Below are positions 52,751-61,346 of a stretch of DNA of 64,000 bases, piece by piece. This DNA is from Ancylobacter sp. WKF20. Its GTDB lineage: Bacteria; Pseudomonadota; Alphaproteobacteria; Rhizobiales; Xanthobacteraceae. Every line of letters begins with the position of its first letter. Position 1 is the stretch's first letter. Made by a program: the position numbers and the translations under genes. The stretch is from the NCBI RefSeq assembly GCF_029760895.1, contig NZ_CP121679.1, positions 62,001 through 126,000 of the forward strand, in the 5' to 3' direction. Below the pieces are notes generated by a model. That model had not been told where the DNA came from. It did not search any database and saw only the letters and a program-made list of their open reading frames with translations.

Positions 52751-52950
52751 GCGCCGTCCTCCCTCGTTGGTGAAGACCCGAGGATACGGCGCGTGAGAGA
52801 TGCGAGGATAAAAATCCTAGAATTATGACGCGTCGCCGGTACGACGTCGCCCATTGATGTGGCGTGCATAGATCCAGAATGTTCGTTATTTGTTCTTGTC
52901 TCTCCTGCCGCGCCGAACTAGGCTTAAATTCCTAGTTCGTGGAGGCTGTC

Positions 52951-53328
52951 ATGTATCACGCGTCACAGGGGCCCGGCCATTCCTCCGAGCTTCCGCCGCC
53001 CGTCTTCGCCCTGCCCGTTCCATTCACTATCTGCGCCGAGGCCGCCGCTCGGGCCAGCGGCGTCGCGCTGGCTGATTTGCTGGCGGCCGGGCGCGGGCCG
53101 CGTCGTGTGTCGAGCGCACGGGCGCTGGCGCTCTATCTCGCCCATGTCGGCCTCGGCATTCCGCAGGCCGAGGTCGCCGCCGCCTTCGGGCGTCACCGCA
53201 CCAGCGTCGACCATGCGTGCGGACAGATCGAGGAGCGGCGCGAGGTCGCTGGATGGGACGGCTGGGTCGGCCGGCTGGAGGACGAGGTGCGCGCCCGCCT
53301 CATGGGGGAGTGTGGCCATGGGGCGTGA
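52951..53328 (+). CDS. DnaA domain IV-like helix-turn-helix protein
   Basis: A 125-residue protein. SSARALALYLAHVGLGIPQAEVAAAFGRHRTSVDHACGQIEE (about 54-95) matches the DNA-binding domain IV of DnaA, including the HRTSVDHAC signature helix; no AAA+ ATPase domain is present. GGAGG lies 6 bases before the ATG at 52951. The 3' end overlaps the DUF6456 gene by 11 bp. Proteins of this type are common in Hyphomicrobiales, with unclear function; they may bind DnaA-box-like DNA. Confidence 0.85.
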   Translation: MYHASQGPGHSSELPPPVFALPVPFTICAEAAARASGVALADLLAAGRGPRRVSSARALALYLAHVGLGIPQAEVAAAFGRHRTSVDHACGQIEERREVAGWDGWVGRLEDEVRARLMGECGHGA

Positions 53329-53860
53329 ACGGGCGCTGGAGACCATCGAGGTCATGGTGGATGGCGTGTGCGCCCGGGTCGAGATCGATCTCGATGAATC
53401 GCCGCTTGGCTGGCTCGCCCGGCGTCGGGGGCGCGACGGCAGGGCGTTGATCGCGCCCGCCCAGTTGCTGGCCGGCGAGCGGCTGCGGGTCGATTTCACC
53501 CGCGCGCAGATGACGCCGCGCCTCACCGCCGACTGGAACGCCCCCGCCCGGCGCGGGCGAGGCAGTTCGCCGGGGCTCACCTTTTCCGAGGCGGCGCTGG
53601 CGGCGCGCGAGCGGCTCGGCGGCGCCGTGGAGGCGGTCGGGCCGGAGTTTTCCGGCCTGCTGCTCGATGTGTGCTGCTTCCTCAAAGGTCTTGAGGAGGT
53701 CGAGCGCGAGCGCGCCTGGCCCGCGCGCACCGCCAAGGTCGTGCTGGCGCTCGGGCTCGACCGTCTCGCCCGCCATTATGGCCTCGGGGATGCGGCGCAG
53801 GGGCCATCCCGCACCAAGGTGCGCGGCTGGACGGCGCCGGAGGAGACCGGACCGGCCTGA
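53318..53860 (+). CDS. DUF6456 domain protein
   Basis: A 180-residue protein. The central block LRVDFTRAQMTPRLTADW and the later GLDRLARHYGL are typical of DUF6456. It is translated from an ATG inside the end of the DnaA-domain gene, a conserved pairing in this order. The C-terminal region is helical. Function is unknown, but the pairing suggests a link to DNA or replication control. Confidence 0.85.
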   Translation: MGRERALETIEVMVDGVCARVEIDLDESPLGWLARRRGRDGRALIAPAQLLAGERLRVDFTRAQMTPRLTADWNAPARRGRGSSPGLTFSEAALAARERLGGAVEAVGPEFSGLLLDVCCFLKGLEEVERERAWPARTAKVVLALGLDRLARHYGLGDAAQGPSRTKVRGWTAPEETGPA

Positions 53861-53871
53861 GCGCGGACGCT

Positions 53872-54309
53872 TCAGGCGGCGGAGGTCGCTAGCGCCTGCC
53901 GGGCATCGGCGCGGATGCGCTCGACCATGGAGCGCAGCCCGTTCGAGCGCTGCGGGGTGAGATGATCCTTGAGGCCGATCCGCTGGAACACGGCGGCCGG
54001 GTCGGCGGCGAGGATGTCCGGCGCCGGTCGGCCGGAGTAAAGCGCCAGCAGGATGGCGATCAGCCCGCGCACGATATGCGCGTCGGAATCGCCGAGGAAG
54101 GCGAGGGCCGGTCCTTCGGGGGCGGCGGCCGTCTCGCTGACCAGCCATACCTGGCTGGCGCAGCCCTGCACCTTGGTGGCCTCGCTGCGCGCTTCCTCCG
54201 GGAAGGGCGGCAGGGCGCGCCCGAGCTCGATCAGGTAGCGGTAGCGGTCGTCCCAATTATCGAGGAGCTCAAAATCCTCGATGATGCTGTCGATCGTGCG
54301 TGTGCTCAT
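53872..54309 (-). CDS. sufE: SufE-family sulfur-transfer protein
   Basis: A 145-residue SufE, which takes sulfur from the cysteine desulfurase SufS and delivers it for iron-sulfur cluster assembly. The persulfide Cys50 lies in KVQGCASQVWL. DDWDDRYRYLIELGR-like DNWDDRYRYLIELG opens the fold. The suf operon is not in the window. It converges on the DUF6456 gene with 11 bp between. Confidence 0.93.
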   Translation of the reverse strand: MSTRTIDSIIEDFELLDNWDDRYRYLIELGRALPPFPEEARSEATKVQGCASQVWLVSETAAAPEGPALAFLGDSDAHIVRGLIAILLALYSGRPAPDILAADPAAVFQRIGLKDHLTPQRSNGLRSMVERIRADARQALATSAA

Positions 54310-54372
54310 CAGCGCCTCTCAGGGGGCGCATATAGGGGCGCGGCAGGGCCCGGCGCAATGGCCGTCGGCGTC

Positions 54373-54861
54373 TCAGGCGGGCCTTTTCGGCGGCAGCGGC
54401 ACGGATGAGCCGGGGGCGCCGGGCGTCGCCTCGACCGGAGACTGGGTCGGCGTGTTCGCGCCCGTGGCGGTGGGAGCGGTGGGCAACCTCGGGCCCTGCC
54501 AGGCCGGGCTGAGATCATGGGTGGTCAGCGTGTCGCCCGCCGGGGCACCGAGCGCGCGCGCGGCGGCCTTGCGCTTCTCCTCGACCAGCTGCTCGCTGAT
54601 ATAGGCAAGGGCGAACTGCGCGCCCGCCTGAGCCCGCTCGCCGATCATCTCGATCAGACCGGCGCCGATGGCGCAGGCCTGCGGCTGGCGGGAGCAGAAG
54701 CCCCCGGCATCCGCCACGGCGGAGGAGGCGGCGGAGAGGGCCTCCATCGGGCTCACCTTCGGCTCGCCCGTCGGCGCATGGCTCGAGGAGCCGCCGGTGA
54801 TGCCCGGCAGCAGCAGGAGCACAAGCCCCAACCAGAAACACATGCGCAACAGAAAGAACAT
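54373..54861 (-). CDS. DUF5330-type protein with N-terminal membrane anchor
   Basis: A 162-residue protein. MFFLLRMCFWLGLVLLLLPGI is a membrane anchor; the middle (EALSAASSAVADAGGFCSRQPQACAIGAGLIEMIGERAQAGAQFALAYI) is the DUF5330 core with two Cys; the C-terminus is Pro-rich. The ATG at 54861 is chosen with AGGA upstream. Function is unknown; it looks periplasmic. Confidence 0.85.
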   Translation of the reverse strand: MFFLLRMCFWLGLVLLLLPGITGGSSSHAPTGEPKVSPMEALSAASSAVADAGGFCSRQPQACAIGAGLIEMIGERAQAGAQFALAYISEQLVEEKRKAAARALGAPAGDTLTTHDLSPAWQGPRLPTAPTATGANTPTQSPVEATPGAPGSSVPLPPKRPA

Positions 54862-55062
54862 GACGCGTCCTGCGGCCGTCACCCACTACCTCAATGGCGT
54901 ATCCTAGCGGCAAGACATTGCCCAACCGATGTCGCAAAGGCGCGAAATCGCTGGATTTTCGCAAGGGCTTGTTAAGCACGGCGGATCTTTTAGGGTTCGC
55001 TTAAGCCCCGCATGACACAGTGCGGGATCAACGCGCCAGGGGGGCGCGCCGGTTGGGTGGAC

Positions 55063-55713
55063 ATGCCGCGTTCCTACGCCAGCGACCTGCTCGTCGACGA
55101 CATTGACCTGCCCGGAGAGCGCTTCGCCGGGCAGCCCTATCGCTCGGGCCGTCGCCGGTCCGATCTGTTCATGCTGTCCCTCGCGGCGGTGGCCAGCGCC
55201 GGCTTCCTGTTCAACGCGCTGTGGCTTCAGGGCGCCCGCCGGGACGTGCCCAAGCCCGTCAGCGCCCCCAATGAGCTGCGCCACGTGCCGATCCCGCCCG
55301 CAGCCCAGCCGGCGACGGCGCCCGAGGCCGCGCCGGAGCCAATGAATGCGGAGCCTGCCGCGCCGCCGGCCGCCGCGCCCGTCGCCGCCCCGGCGACCCC
55401 GCTGCCGCCAGTAAAGCCCGCTGCCCCGCCGCGCCCGGCGGCGCCCGCCGCCCCGGCTGCCGCCGTGGCTCCCGCGCCCGCCGCCGCCATGGTGCCGCCG
55501 GCCGACGTGGCGGTGTCGGCCCGTGTGATGGAAGTGCAGAAGGCGCTGGCGCGGCTCGGTTATGGCCCAATCCGCATCGACGGGCGCACGGGAGACGCGA
55601 CGCGCGACGCCATTCAGCGCTTCGAGCGCGACCGCCGCCTGCCCGTCACCGGCGATATTTCCGACCGGCTGGTGCGCGAGCTCAACGCCGTCGCCGGCCT
55701 CACCATCCAGTAG
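55063..55713 (+). CDS. Membrane-anchored peptidoglycan-binding domain protein
   Basis: A 216-residue protein with one membrane helix (about 36-55, LFMLSLAAVASAGFLFNALWL), a long Pro/Ala linker, and a C-terminal PG_binding_1 domain (VQKALARLGYGPIRIDGRTGDATRDAIQRFERDRRLPVTGDI). A longer start at 55012 is possible. It is probably anchored in the inner membrane and reaches the cell wall. DUF1491 follows by 16 bp. Confidence 0.85.
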   Translation: MPRSYASDLLVDDIDLPGERFAGQPYRSGRRRSDLFMLSLAAVASAGFLFNALWLQGARRDVPKPVSAPNELRHVPIPPAAQPATAPEAAPEPMNAEPAAPPAAAPVAAPATPLPPVKPAAPPRPAAPAAPAAAVAPAPAAAMVPPADVAVSARVMEVQKALARLGYGPIRIDGRTGDATRDAIQRFERDRRLPVTGDISDRLVRELNAVAGLTIQ

Positions 55714-55729
55714 GAAAACGAGCGGATCG

Positions 55730-56074
55730 ATGCGGCTCAAAAGTGCCATCTGGGTCTCGGCGCTGATCCGCCGGGCCAATGGCGCGGGGGCCTTCGCCGC
55801 CGTGCGTCGGCGCGGGGCGGAGGAGGCGGGGGCCGTCTTCGTCAAGGCGACGCGGCTCGACGGCACGGCGACGCTGTACGGGCCGGCCATGCCCTCGCTC
55901 GACGGCGATTATGAGCCCGGCGAGCGGCTCTTCGCCGCCATCGTTCCCGAAGGCTCGACCGAACTCGACTGCGAGGAGCGGATGCGCCGGGAGATCCGCT
56001 TCGATCCCGACTTGTGGTTCGTCGAGATCGAGGACCGTGAGGGCCGGCATTTCCTCGACACCGTCAGCCAGTAA
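55730..56074 (+). CDS. DUF1491 family protein
   Basis: A 114-residue soluble protein of the DUF1491 family, widespread in alphaproteobacteria with unknown function. VSALIRRANGAGAFAAVRRRGAEEAGAVFVK opens it and DPDLWFVEIEDREGRHFL closes it. It probably shares an operon with the peptidoglycan-binding gene and converges on the DUF2336 gene by 3 bp. Confidence 0.9.
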   Translation: MRLKSAIWVSALIRRANGAGAFAAVRRRGAEEAGAVFVKATRLDGTATLYGPAMPSLDGDYEPGERLFAAIVPEGSTELDCEERMRREIRFDPDLWFVEIEDREGRHFLDTVSQ

Positions 56075-56077
56075 GCT

Positions 56078-57379
56078 TCAGCCGCGCTCGCGCTGGCCCT
56101 CGGTCTCGCCCGTGGCGAGCGGCGCGGGCCGCGCCGCCGCATAGCTGCGGATCGGCGGGACATCCTCGGCGCGCTCGCTTCGCCCCCGGCGGGCGCCGCG
56201 CCACTGCGCGACGAGGTGCTGGGCGCTGCCGACCGGCAGGGAATCGAACATTTCCGCCAGCCGGGTCATCTCGCCCGCCGAGCGTCCGGTCGCCGGGTGG
56301 AGCCGGAACAACATGCGCGAGAGGATGGCGAGTGACAGGCCGAGCACGCGGGCGGCGACGGCCAGCGCCTGCCCGCTCTCATCCGCGACGATCCGCTGGC
56401 CGGTTGCCGGCGCAAGATCGAGCGCCTCAGCCAGCAGGCCGGCGAGCCGCGCCTTGTCGTCCCCCTTGGCGGCGTCCAGCAACGCCTCGGTCAACGCATC
56501 GCCGCCCCCGCTGACGCGCTCGGCCAGCGGCAGCGGGGGGAGGGTCACCAGCCGTGCGAGCAGGGTCGTGCGTTCTTCCGGGCTGGCGTTGAAGAAGGTA
56601 AGGTCGGGCGAGGCTTCCGGGGTACGTGGCATAGGAGCCTCCGCGCGGGCCGGCGCCGCTTCCTGCCGGGGAGAGGGCGCCGGGGGCGCAGGCGGCGTCG
56701 CTGTGGCGGCAGCCGACATCCCGGCCGTGTCGGCCTCGTGCGGGCGCTCTGCCGGCTCGGCCGTGGTGGGCATGGGCTCGGAGCCTGCCGCGGGTGCCGT
56801 GTCGGCGTGTACGGCCATCAGCGTGTCGGTCAGAGCGTGGAGGGCAGGGCCGTCTTTCACAGCGAGCGTCGCGCCCGCTGCAGTTTCGCCGGTTACGGTT
56901 TCGCCTGACACGGTTTCGCTCATCGCGGGAGCGGTCGCAATCGGAGGCTCATCCAGCAGCGCGGCGAGCCGCTTGGCGAGGTCCGGCGAGACATCCCGCC
57001 GGGCACCGATAGCGGCGCGGTGATCCGGCGCGGCGGTGCGGGCGAGTTCGACCAGATCGTCATCCGTCAGCACCGGTGAGAGGCGCAGCACCGGCCCGGC
57101 TACCGCCAACGGTCCACGGGCCAGATGCAGCATGAGCTGACGGGGCAGATCGGTGCGCGCGGCGATCTCGCGCACATGCTTGGCTGCTACCGGGATATCC
57201 ACGGAATCGAACAGCCGCCGTGCCAGCGTGGCAAAGCGCGCCTGCTCGGCCGGGCCGTGATCGGGGGCCTGGATGTAGAGTTTCACCAGCGCGCGCAGCA
57301 TCTCCGGCCGCGTGTCCTCGTGCCGGCGACGCGCATCGTCGATCAGGTCTTTGAGGCCGGAGCCGGGTGTGGAGGGCAT
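56078..57379 (-). CDS. DUF2336 family protein
   Basis: A 433-residue protein with HEAT-like helices in the N-terminal half (LKDLIDDARRRHEDTRPEMLRALVKLYI, RDVSPDLAKRLAALLDEPP), a low-complexity Ala/Pro/Thr middle (about 150-260) and a C-terminal helical block (RMLFRLHPATGRSAGEMTRLAEMFDSLPVGSAQHLVAQWRG). DUF2336 is alphaproteobacterial and of unknown function. The start is uncertain (57379 or 57418). Confidence 0.85.
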   Translation of the reverse strand: MPSTPGSGLKDLIDDARRRHEDTRPEMLRALVKLYIQAPDHGPAEQARFATLARRLFDSVDIPVAAKHVREIAARTDLPRQLMLHLARGPLAVAGPVLRLSPVLTDDDLVELARTAAPDHRAAIGARRDVSPDLAKRLAALLDEPPIATAPAMSETVSGETVTGETAAGATLAVKDGPALHALTDTLMAVHADTAPAAGSEPMPTTAEPAERPHEADTAGMSAAATATPPAPPAPSPRQEAAPARAEAPMPRTPEASPDLTFFNASPEERTTLLARLVTLPPLPLAERVSGGGDALTEALLDAAKGDDKARLAGLLAEALDLAPATGQRIVADESGQALAVAARVLGLSLAILSRMLFRLHPATGRSAGEMTRLAEMFDSLPVGSAQHLVAQWRGARRGRSERAEDVPPIRSYAAARPAPLATGETEGQRERG

Positions 57380-57450
57380 GGGCAGGCTGGCTGGAGAATC
57401 GGGTGCGGCGGGCCACAACAGCCTCGCGAAACCAAGCTAGGGCTGGATCG

Positions 57451-57466
57451 TTAGCAAGCCGTTAAC
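57451..57466 (+). promoter_or_regulatory. CtrA-like half-site pair
   Basis: TTAG-N7-TTAAC matches the CtrA consensus TTAA-N7-TTAAC at one mismatch. It lies between the divergent DUF2336 gene and the small 57559 gene. It is a visual match only. Confidence 0.3.
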
Positions 57467-57558
57467 CATGACCCTTTGTTATGGTGGCGTGCGGTTGACG
57501 TAACGCAGCGTCCCGGCCGGGACAGACCGGTCACGGGGCGACAGCTACGGAGGGCGAG

Positions 57559-57735
57559 ATGGGCTCGATCGTGCCGTTCCCCACACGTCGCAACCCGGCG
57601 GACGGCCGTCCGCGCCGGGTGATCCTCGGCGATGCGGCGGAGGTCATTATTCTGCCGGTGGTGCAGATGGTGCGGACATCCCCCGCGCTGGCAGCACCAC
57701 TTGTCGCCTCGGCCGTCCCGCGCGAGACGCTATGA
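57559..57735 (+). CDS. Small protein of unknown function (58 aa)
   Basis: A frame of 59 codons with GGAGGG six bases upstream of the ATG. It reads MGSIVPFPTRRNPADGRP, then RRVILGDAAEVIILPVVQMV. The start 'SIVPFP.R' is seen in other small Hyphomicrobiales proteins. No domain is known. It overlaps the convergent DUF1254 gene by 6 bp. Confidence 0.55.
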   Translation: MGSIVPFPTRRNPADGRPRRVILGDAAEVIILPVVQMVRTSPALAAPLVASAVPRETL

Positions 57736-58281
57736 GGCGCTGCTGCAGCGGGCCATGTCGAGCCGCGTGCGCACCTGCTCGCGGGCGCCGCGCTCGCGCA
57801 CCAGCGCGCGAATGAGCACGACGCCCTCCAGGCTCGGTGATTCCACCACGAGCCGGTCCGCCGCCGTCACATCCGCATCCTCCGGCAGCGCGGCGCGCTG
57901 CTTGGCGGTCATCAGGTCGAGCACGATCAGGCTGCGGCCGGCCGAGCGGTCATTGATGGCGTAAAACGGCAGGCCGTAGCGGGTGTAGAACGAGATCGAG
58001 GTGTAGTCGTCGGTTGGCGGCACCTGGATTTTCACCGGGCCGTCCGCGAGATCATAGAGGCAGACGGCGGTCACGAAGGCCGGGTCACTGGCCGGCAGAA
58101 CCGCCCCGTCGACGCCCGGATCGTCGATCCCGGTAACGGTGTTGAGCTCGCCGACCGCCGCGAGACGGGCATAGGCGTCCTGGTCGGCGACATAGGGCAT
58201 GAGCAGCACGCCGACGAGATGGACGATGCCGCCAAGCACCACGCCGGCGAGAATGGGCAGGATCAGCCGCTTCATGGACAC
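57730..58281 (-). CDS. DUF1254 domain protein with membrane anchor
   Basis: A 183-residue protein: membrane helix at 4-27, then the DUF1254-like domain (DPAFVTAVCLYDLADGPVKIQVPPTDDYTSISFYTRYGLPFYAIND). Full-size homologues fuse DUF1254 and DUF1214; here the two are separate genes overlapping by 10 bp. The likely site is the periplasm. Function is unknown. Confidence 0.85.
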   Translation of the reverse strand: MSMKRLILPILAGVVLGGIVHLVGVLLMPYVADQDAYARLAAVGELNTVTGIDDPGVDGAVLPASDPAFVTAVCLYDLADGPVKIQVPPTDDYTSISFYTRYGLPFYAINDRSAGRSLIVLDLMTAKQRAALPEDADVTAADRLVVESPSLEGVVLIRALVRERGAREQVRTRLDMARCSSAS

Positions 58282-58883
58282 CGCTCCGTCATGAGCTTCG
58301 GCATGGCCGGCGCGTCGCTGGTGCGGCTGGCGAGGCCGACGGGGGTGTCGTAGAGGCGGAGTGTCAGGACGATGTGTCCGCGCGCGCCGGTCGGCAGCCA
58401 GTTGCCCGCCCGGGCGCGAGGGCCAAGCGCGACATCAAGCGTGCCGTCGCGGTTCCATACCACCTCCGGGCTGGTGAAGCCGCTGCGCTGGGCGGCGTTC
58501 TCGATCAGCCGGCCGCGCTCGTCGGTGACGGTCAGCGTCCAGAAGCGCGCCTGCGGCACGGTGCCGGAGAGGCGCAGGTCGCAGCGCCCGTCAAGCGCCT
58601 TGCCGGCATCGTCCGTGGTGGCGACGAAGGCGATGCCATCGGCCAGTTCCAGCGGCAATTCGCCGGCGCGGGCGAGCGCGGCGCGCGCATAGGGGTCGGC
58701 ATCCTCGGTCCCCGCCTTGGGCCAGGCCTCCCACGCGCCGGAGCGGATCGCCGTCGGGCCATAGCCGCGCACCGTGGTCACCCAGGTGAGGCCGAGGCCG
58801 ATGACGGCGCCGATGGCCAGCGTCAGGAAGAAGAGCAGGGCGCGCAAGGGCGGATCAATCCGAGGCGGTGACGGGGCGCCCAT
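58272..58883 (-). CDS. DUF1214 domain protein with membrane anchor
   Basis: A 203-residue protein with a membrane helix (about 12-36) and a DUF1214 domain (CDLRLSGTVPQARFWTLTVTDERGRLIENAAQRSGFTSPEVVWNRDGTLDVALGPRARAGNWLPTG in consecutive strands). It overlaps the DUF1254 gene and probably forms a complex with it. It follows the PBP gene's stop on the opposite side; GGGC precedes the ATG. Confidence 0.85.
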   Translation of the reverse strand: MGAPSPPRIDPPLRALLFFLTLAIGAVIGLGLTWVTTVRGYGPTAIRSGAWEAWPKAGTEDADPYARAALARAGELPLELADGIAFVATTDDAGKALDGRCDLRLSGTVPQARFWTLTVTDERGRLIENAAQRSGFTSPEVVWNRDGTLDVALGPRARAGNWLPTGARGHIVLTLRLYDTPVGLASRTSDAPAMPKLMTERCP

Positions 58884-58937
58884 GCATGGGCGCGCGGGTG
58901 CGGAAGGTCAATCCGGCCGACACGAACATCACCGCCC

Positions 58938-61157
58938 TCAATTGCTGCCCGTCGCCACCGGGGTGGCGATATCGGCGGCGGCGGTCGGGCGCCGAACCGG
59001 CTGGCTGGCGGCGTCGCGCATCCGGGCGGAGAGGCCCATCAGCCGCTCGGCGGCGGCGGGAGACAGGGTGACCGGCCGGCGCACGCCCTCGATCTGCAGG
59101 GCGGAGGCTTCCGCGACGGCGCCGTCGAGCACCGGCGGAGGCTGGTTGCCGAGGCCGGGCGTCGGCTTGATCTCGATGCCCTGATGGGCGAACGCCATCA
59201 CCTTTTGCCACGTCATGGCCGGCAGCGAGCCGCCGGTCATCTTGCGGGTCGAGGTGTAGTCGTCATTGCCGAACCAGATGGCGCCGACATAGTTGCCGGT
59301 GAAGCCAACGAACCACGCGTCGCGATAGGCATTGGTCGTGCCGGTCTTGCCGGAGACCTTGGTGCCCGGGATCATCGCGCGTCGGCCGGTGCCGTTCTCC
59401 ACCACGCTGTTCAGCATGGGGTTGATCATGGCGATGATGTTGGGCGGGATGACCTGCTTCGACTTCGGCCCGTCCTGCGCGAAGTTCCACACCGGCTCGC
59501 CGGCGGGGGTGCGCATCTCGATCACCGCATGGGGCGAGACCGACATGCCGCCATTGGCGAAGACGGCGTAGCCCGTCGCCTGGTCGAGCACCGTCACCTC
59601 GGCGGCGCCGAGGGGCAGGGCGCGGGTGATCTTGAGCTCGCTCTTCACGCCCATGGCATGGGCGAGATCGACGATGCGGCCGCGACCGATATTTTCGGCG
59701 AGCTTCACCGCCACCGTGTTCAGCGAGCGGGTCAGCGCGTTGATGAGGGTGATCGAGCCGGCATAGGAGCGGCCATAATTCTGCGGGCACCAGTTGCCGA
59801 TGCAGATCGGCCCGTCCACCACGATGGTCTGCGGGGTGTATTTCCCGGTCATGAGCGCGGCGGTATAGACATACGGCTTGAAGGACGAGCCGGGCTGGCG
59901 CAGCGCGTCGGTGGCGCGGTTGAACTGGCTCTCGCCATAGTCGCGCCCGCCGACCATGGCGCGCACCGCCCCGCTCGGCTCCATCACCACCATGGCCGAC
60001 TGGCTGGCGCCATAGTCCTTGCCGAACTGGCGCAGGCTGTCGCGAATGGCGGTGTCGGCGGCCTTCTGGATGTTCGGGTCCAGCGCCGTGCGTACGATGA
60101 AGGAGCGCTCGGCATAGCTCTTGGGCAGCGTGTCGACGATGCCCTTCACCTCGTTGAAGGCGTAGTCGAGGTAATATTCCGGGACGTCGTCCTGCTTGCG
60201 GTCCACCGGGGTGGCCGGGTTGCGGCGGGCGCCGAACACCTGGCCTTCGGTCATGAAGCCGGCATCGACGAGGTTGTCGAGCACCACCGAGGCGCGCCCG
60301 CGCGCCGCCGGCAGGTTCACATGCGGGGCAAATTTCGAGGGCGCCTTGAACAGGCCGGCCAGCATGGCGGCTTCCGCCAGATTCACGTCGCGGGCGGACT
60401 TGCCGAAATAATACTGCGCCGCCGCGTCCACGCCAAAGGCGCCGCCGCCCATATAGGCGCGGTCCAGATAGAGCTTCAGGATCTGGTTCTTGGTCAGGTG
60501 GAATTCGAGCCAGAGCGCGAGGAAGGCTTCCTTGATCTTGCGCTCCAGCGTGCGCTCATTCGACAGGAACAGGTTCTTGGCGAGCTGCTGGGTGAGCGAG
60601 GAGCCGCCCTGCACCACGCCACCGGCCCGCGCATTGGACAGAACCGCGCGGAAGGTGCCGGGGATGTCGATGCCGAAATGCTCGTAGAATCGCCGGTCTT
60701 CGGTCGCCAGCACCGCCTTGATGAGGTGGTCCGGGAATTCTTCCAGCGGCACCGTGTCATTGTGGCGGATGCCGCGTTCGCCGATGGTGTTTCCGTACCG
60801 ATCAAGGAAGGTGACGGAAAGCTCGGCCCGCTTCAGCCAGTCGTCGGAGGTTTCCTTGAAGGCGGGGATGGCCAGCGCCAGCATGAGCACGGCGCCGACC
60901 GCGCCCCAGGTCATGCCTTCGGAAGCCAGCGCGATGGCCCAGCGGCCGGGTCCCTGCACGTTGAAGCGTTCGGTGAAGGCGACGAAGCTGTCCCAGCCCG
61001 AGCGCAGATTGACGCCGCTGGAATAGATCGTGCTGTCGATCCAGGAATCGATGGCGAGCAGGATATTGCGCAGGCGTCGTCCCCCGCGCGGGCGCGGTGC
61101 GTCCTGCCCGGCCGGGCTCTCCCCGGTCGCGTCCTCGTCCGGTCGACGCTCGCTCAC
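58938..61157 (-). CDS. Class A penicillin-binding protein (PBP1A type)
   Basis: A 739-residue bifunctional cell-wall synthase. A cytoplasmic N-terminus precedes a membrane helix (about 80-100). The transglycosylase has catalytic Glu153 in ATEDRRFYEHFGID, GGSSLTQQLAKNLFL and KIKEAFLALWLE. The transpeptidase has SxxK in PGSSFKPYVY, SxN in RSLNTVAVKLAE and KTGTTN. It polymerises and crosslinks peptidoglycan and is the target of beta-lactams. The start is GTG at 61157. Confidence 0.95.
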   Translation of the reverse strand: MSERRPDEDATGESPAGQDAPRPRGGRRLRNILLAIDSWIDSTIYSSGVNLRSGWDSFVAFTERFNVQGPGRWAIALASEGMTWGAVGAVLMLALAIPAFKETSDDWLKRAELSVTFLDRYGNTIGERGIRHNDTVPLEEFPDHLIKAVLATEDRRFYEHFGIDIPGTFRAVLSNARAGGVVQGGSSLTQQLAKNLFLSNERTLERKIKEAFLALWLEFHLTKNQILKLYLDRAYMGGGAFGVDAAAQYYFGKSARDVNLAEAAMLAGLFKAPSKFAPHVNLPAARGRASVVLDNLVDAGFMTEGQVFGARRNPATPVDRKQDDVPEYYLDYAFNEVKGIVDTLPKSYAERSFIVRTALDPNIQKAADTAIRDSLRQFGKDYGASQSAMVVMEPSGAVRAMVGGRDYGESQFNRATDALRQPGSSFKPYVYTAALMTGKYTPQTIVVDGPICIGNWCPQNYGRSYAGSITLINALTRSLNTVAVKLAENIGRGRIVDLAHAMGVKSELKITRALPLGAAEVTVLDQATGYAVFANGGMSVSPHAVIEMRTPAGEPVWNFAQDGPKSKQVIPPNIIAMINPMLNSVVENGTGRRAMIPGTKVSGKTGTTNAYRDAWFVGFTGNYVGAIWFGNDDYTSTRKMTGGSLPAMTWQKVMAFAHQGIEIKPTPGLGNQPPPVLDGAVAEASALQIEGVRRPVTLSPAAAERLMGLSARMRDAASQPVRRPTAAADIATPVATGSN

Positions 61158-61260
61158 GCCGTCGTCTCCATGCCACCCGCCCCCGCGCCCTTATAGCGAA
61201 GCCCGGCAGGGCAGGCGAGGGCTGTCGCGGATCGCCCGTGATGCCGGGGTGATCCCGATA

Positions 61261-61276
61261 TTTCACAAACGTGAAA
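61261..61276. promoter_or_regulatory. Palindromic operator candidate upstream of the XRE-cupin gene
   Basis: TTTCACAAACGTGAAA is an inverted repeat with 6-bp arms (TTTCAC/GTGAAA) and AAAC centre, 70 bp before the regulator start. PuuR-type XRE-cupin regulators bind similar sites and control themselves. Confidence 0.5.
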
Positions 61277-61346
61277 ATATGTCTTGCGAATCTCTCCATG
61301 ATTCCACGATGATGAAATTCAATAAGGGCAGGCGCGAGGGGCCGTC

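Noticed and set aside
59184-61196. A 670-codon plus-strand frame
   Set aside because: It is antisense to PBP1A and has no recognisable domain.
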